16,302 bases of DNA from Fidelibacterota bacterium (GTDB taxonomy: Bacteria > Fidelibacterota > Marinisomatia > SCGC-AAA003-L08 > D37C17), in NCBI GenBank assembly GCA_002707765.1, contig PANV01000046.1:1-16302 (forward strand). Reading direction: 5' to 3'. The notes under the pieces are model-generated. The model made no database searches, was not told the origin of the DNA, and saw nothing but the letters and a program-made list of their open reading frames with translations. Positions 15,151 through 16,302 of the stretch are shown here, piece by piece. The number at the start of each line of letters is the position of its first letter. Positions within the stretch are counted from its first letter, which is position 1. Both the position numbers and the translations under genes were made by a program.

Positions 15151-16302
15151 TTACTTCAATAGCATAACTTTTTGAACTGAATTCCCTATATTTGATTCTG
15201 CAGATATAAGGTAAATACCACTTGAAAGATTTGAAGCATTCCAAGTGAATGAATGAATTCCTGCAGACATATTTTGTTGAGAAATTACATCTACCATCTG
15301 TCCAATAATATTGTACACTTTTAAAGTAACATAACCATCTACTGGTACATTAAGTATAAAACTTGTAGTCGGATTAAATGGATTTGGATAAGCTGATTCA
15401 AGACTAAAGGAACTTGGTTCGATTACATTAATGTATGAGCTGCTATTTGCAGCAATTACATCTAAAATTTCAAATTTACCTGATGCATTAAATATAAAAT
15501 CATTTTGTGGATTAACTACAACTAACGTTGTTCTATTACCATCTGTTAGATATTTTGAAACAAGAGCATTGTCAGTTAATTCAATATTAAAATTTGAACC
15601 ATGATTTATAACCATCTGAACTGCACCAATATAACCATTGGCCGAAATTTTTACTGAATTTCCATCTATATCTAAATATGCATTAGAGGCATCTAATCTG
15701 GAAATTGAAGATGTTGCAGAATTAATTATAGAATTAACAAATGTTACAACATCTATAATATCAATTAATTGATCAGAATTAAAGTCAGCTGACCATTTCT
15801 CGTAATCAGTAGGGATTTCAATACTTGTTATAAAATTAACCTGCTTTATAATATCAATCACATTTTTGTGTGAATCAATATTAATATCACCTATTGAAAA
15901 TCCTGCTTCAATCCAATTCCAATTACCATATCCGAAAGAAAAACCATCATATCCATTTCCCCATCCCCATTGATTGACACCACATGAATCTTCACCTGAA
16001 TTCCATGTGCAAAAAGGTACAATTGAGCATGCATTAGAATCTAGTTCATAACAAAAGGAAAAATCAAAGTCTTCAAAGAAATCATCTGAATCATCACACC
16101 AATCATATCCAGCTTCTTCACATCCAAATTCTGTCCATTTACAAAAAGGAATTTCTTCACACTCATTTTCATTATATTCATTACAGTATAAGAAGTCACT
16201 CCATTCTTCTTCAGCTTCTTCATCTTCATTATAATCTTTAAAACATCCTTCTTCTTCACTATACATACAACCAGCTTCTAAACACTCATCTTCGGATTCA
16301 AG
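15151..16302 (-). CDS. Large secreted protein, C-terminal part: Cys-Trp modules, dockerin pair, beta-rich domain, type IX sorting domain
   Basis: The frame stays open to the window edge, so the ATG at 16266 is internal and the gene begins outside. Of 383 visible residues, the first 110 are very acidic and hold three modules of the kind C-x7-C-x5-C-x-[WY]-x(4-6)-C (for example PFCKWTEFGC, PFCTWNSGEDSC). A Gly/Trp/Tyr-rich linker follows. Residues 138-192 are a degenerate dockerin pair (DINIDSHKNVID, DFNSDQLIDIID). Residues 198-297 are beta-rich with GYIGAVQMVI and ASGKFEILDV, faintly like a cohesin. The end has YPNPFNPTT, VTLKVYNIIGQ, FTWNASNLSSGIY and a final KVMLLK, the classic sorting domain for type IX export and surface attachment. 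It is closed by a strong terminator. Confidence 0.9.
   Translation of the reverse strand, partial: LESEDECLEAGCMYSEEEGCFKDYNEDEEAEEEWSDFLYCNEYNENECEEIPFCKWTEFGCEEAGYDWCDDSDDFFEDFDFSFCYELDSNACSIVPFCTWNSGEDSCGVNQWGWGNGYDGFSFGYGNWNWIEAGFSIGDINIDSHKNVIDIIKQVNFITSIEIPTDYEKWSADFNSDQLIDIIDVVTFVNSIINSATSSISRLDASNAYLDIDGNSVKISANGYIGAVQMVINHGSNFNIELTDNALVSKYLTDGNRTTLVVVNPQNDFIFNASGKFEILDVIAANSSSYINVIEPSSFSLESAYPNPFNPTTSFILNVPVDGYVTLKVYNIIGQMVDVISQQNMSAGIHSFTWNASNLSSGIYLISAESNIGNSVQKVMLLK

Noticed and set aside
16041..16259. Lys/Met-rich minus-strand ORF
   Set aside because: It overlaps the sorting-domain protein in another frame and has no family features; the Glu/Asp-rich codons of the real frame generate it.

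Overview
The window is very AT-rich and every supportable gene lies on the minus strand, so transcription runs from high to low coordinates. Five proteins are secreted and carry paired dockerin-like calcium-loop repeats. One of these ends in a YPNPFNP-type C-terminal sorting domain of the type IX secretion kind. With little Shine-Dalgarno sequence, plant-type LRRs and many cysteine-rich extracellular modules, this style fits a marine bacterium of the Bacteroidetes/FCB side, most likely Candidatus Marinimicrobia (SAR406). That placement is inference from protein style; no marker gene is present.

Layout in direction of transcription. (a) 16302-15151: 3' part of a large acidic secreted protein with Cys-Trp modules, a dockerin pair, a beta-rich domain and a sorting domain, ended by an intrinsic terminator (15095-15126). 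(b) 15006-10769: a secreted NHL-like propeller protein with a domain inserted in its first blade, an AlkB-family membrane di-iron monooxygenase whose start overlaps it, and a secreted class C beta-lactamase-like serine hydrolase carrying an inserted somatomedin-B-like domain. (c) 10714-8045: a GAPDH paralogue that lost its catalytic cysteine, overlapping an intact GAPDH, then phosphatidylserine decarboxylase. (d) 7993-5405: a secreted alpha/beta hydrolase strongly resembling PET hydrolases/cutinases with a dockerin tail, overlapping a secreted protein with a thyroglobulin type-1 module and plant-type LRR, then a MORN-like repeat protein. (e) 5332-4156: DUF2061-like membrane protein, YdjA-type nitroreductase, DUF4149/TMEM205-like membrane protein. 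(f) 4091-417: aldehyde dehydrogenase, an unlisted 56-residue membrane protein, a SulP anion transporter and a His-rich exported protein, closed by a probable terminator. (g) 310-1: 5' part of a second exported His/Asp-rich protein.

Taken together, AlkB, aldehyde dehydrogenase and two secreted ester/amide-type hydrolases suggest handling of hydrophobic or ester-linked substrates at the cell surface, but no pathway is complete here (no alcohol dehydrogenase or rubredoxin is seen). The most notable points are the Cys-less GAPDH coupled to an intact one, the PETase-like hydrolase with a dockerin tail, two animal-type cysteine modules in neighbouring bacterial proteins, and a possible dockerin-based surface display scheme. 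No RNA gene, CRISPR array, insertion sequence or origin was seen. No gene-free stretch exceeds 300 bases; the longest (15007-15150) holds a terminator and a start region.
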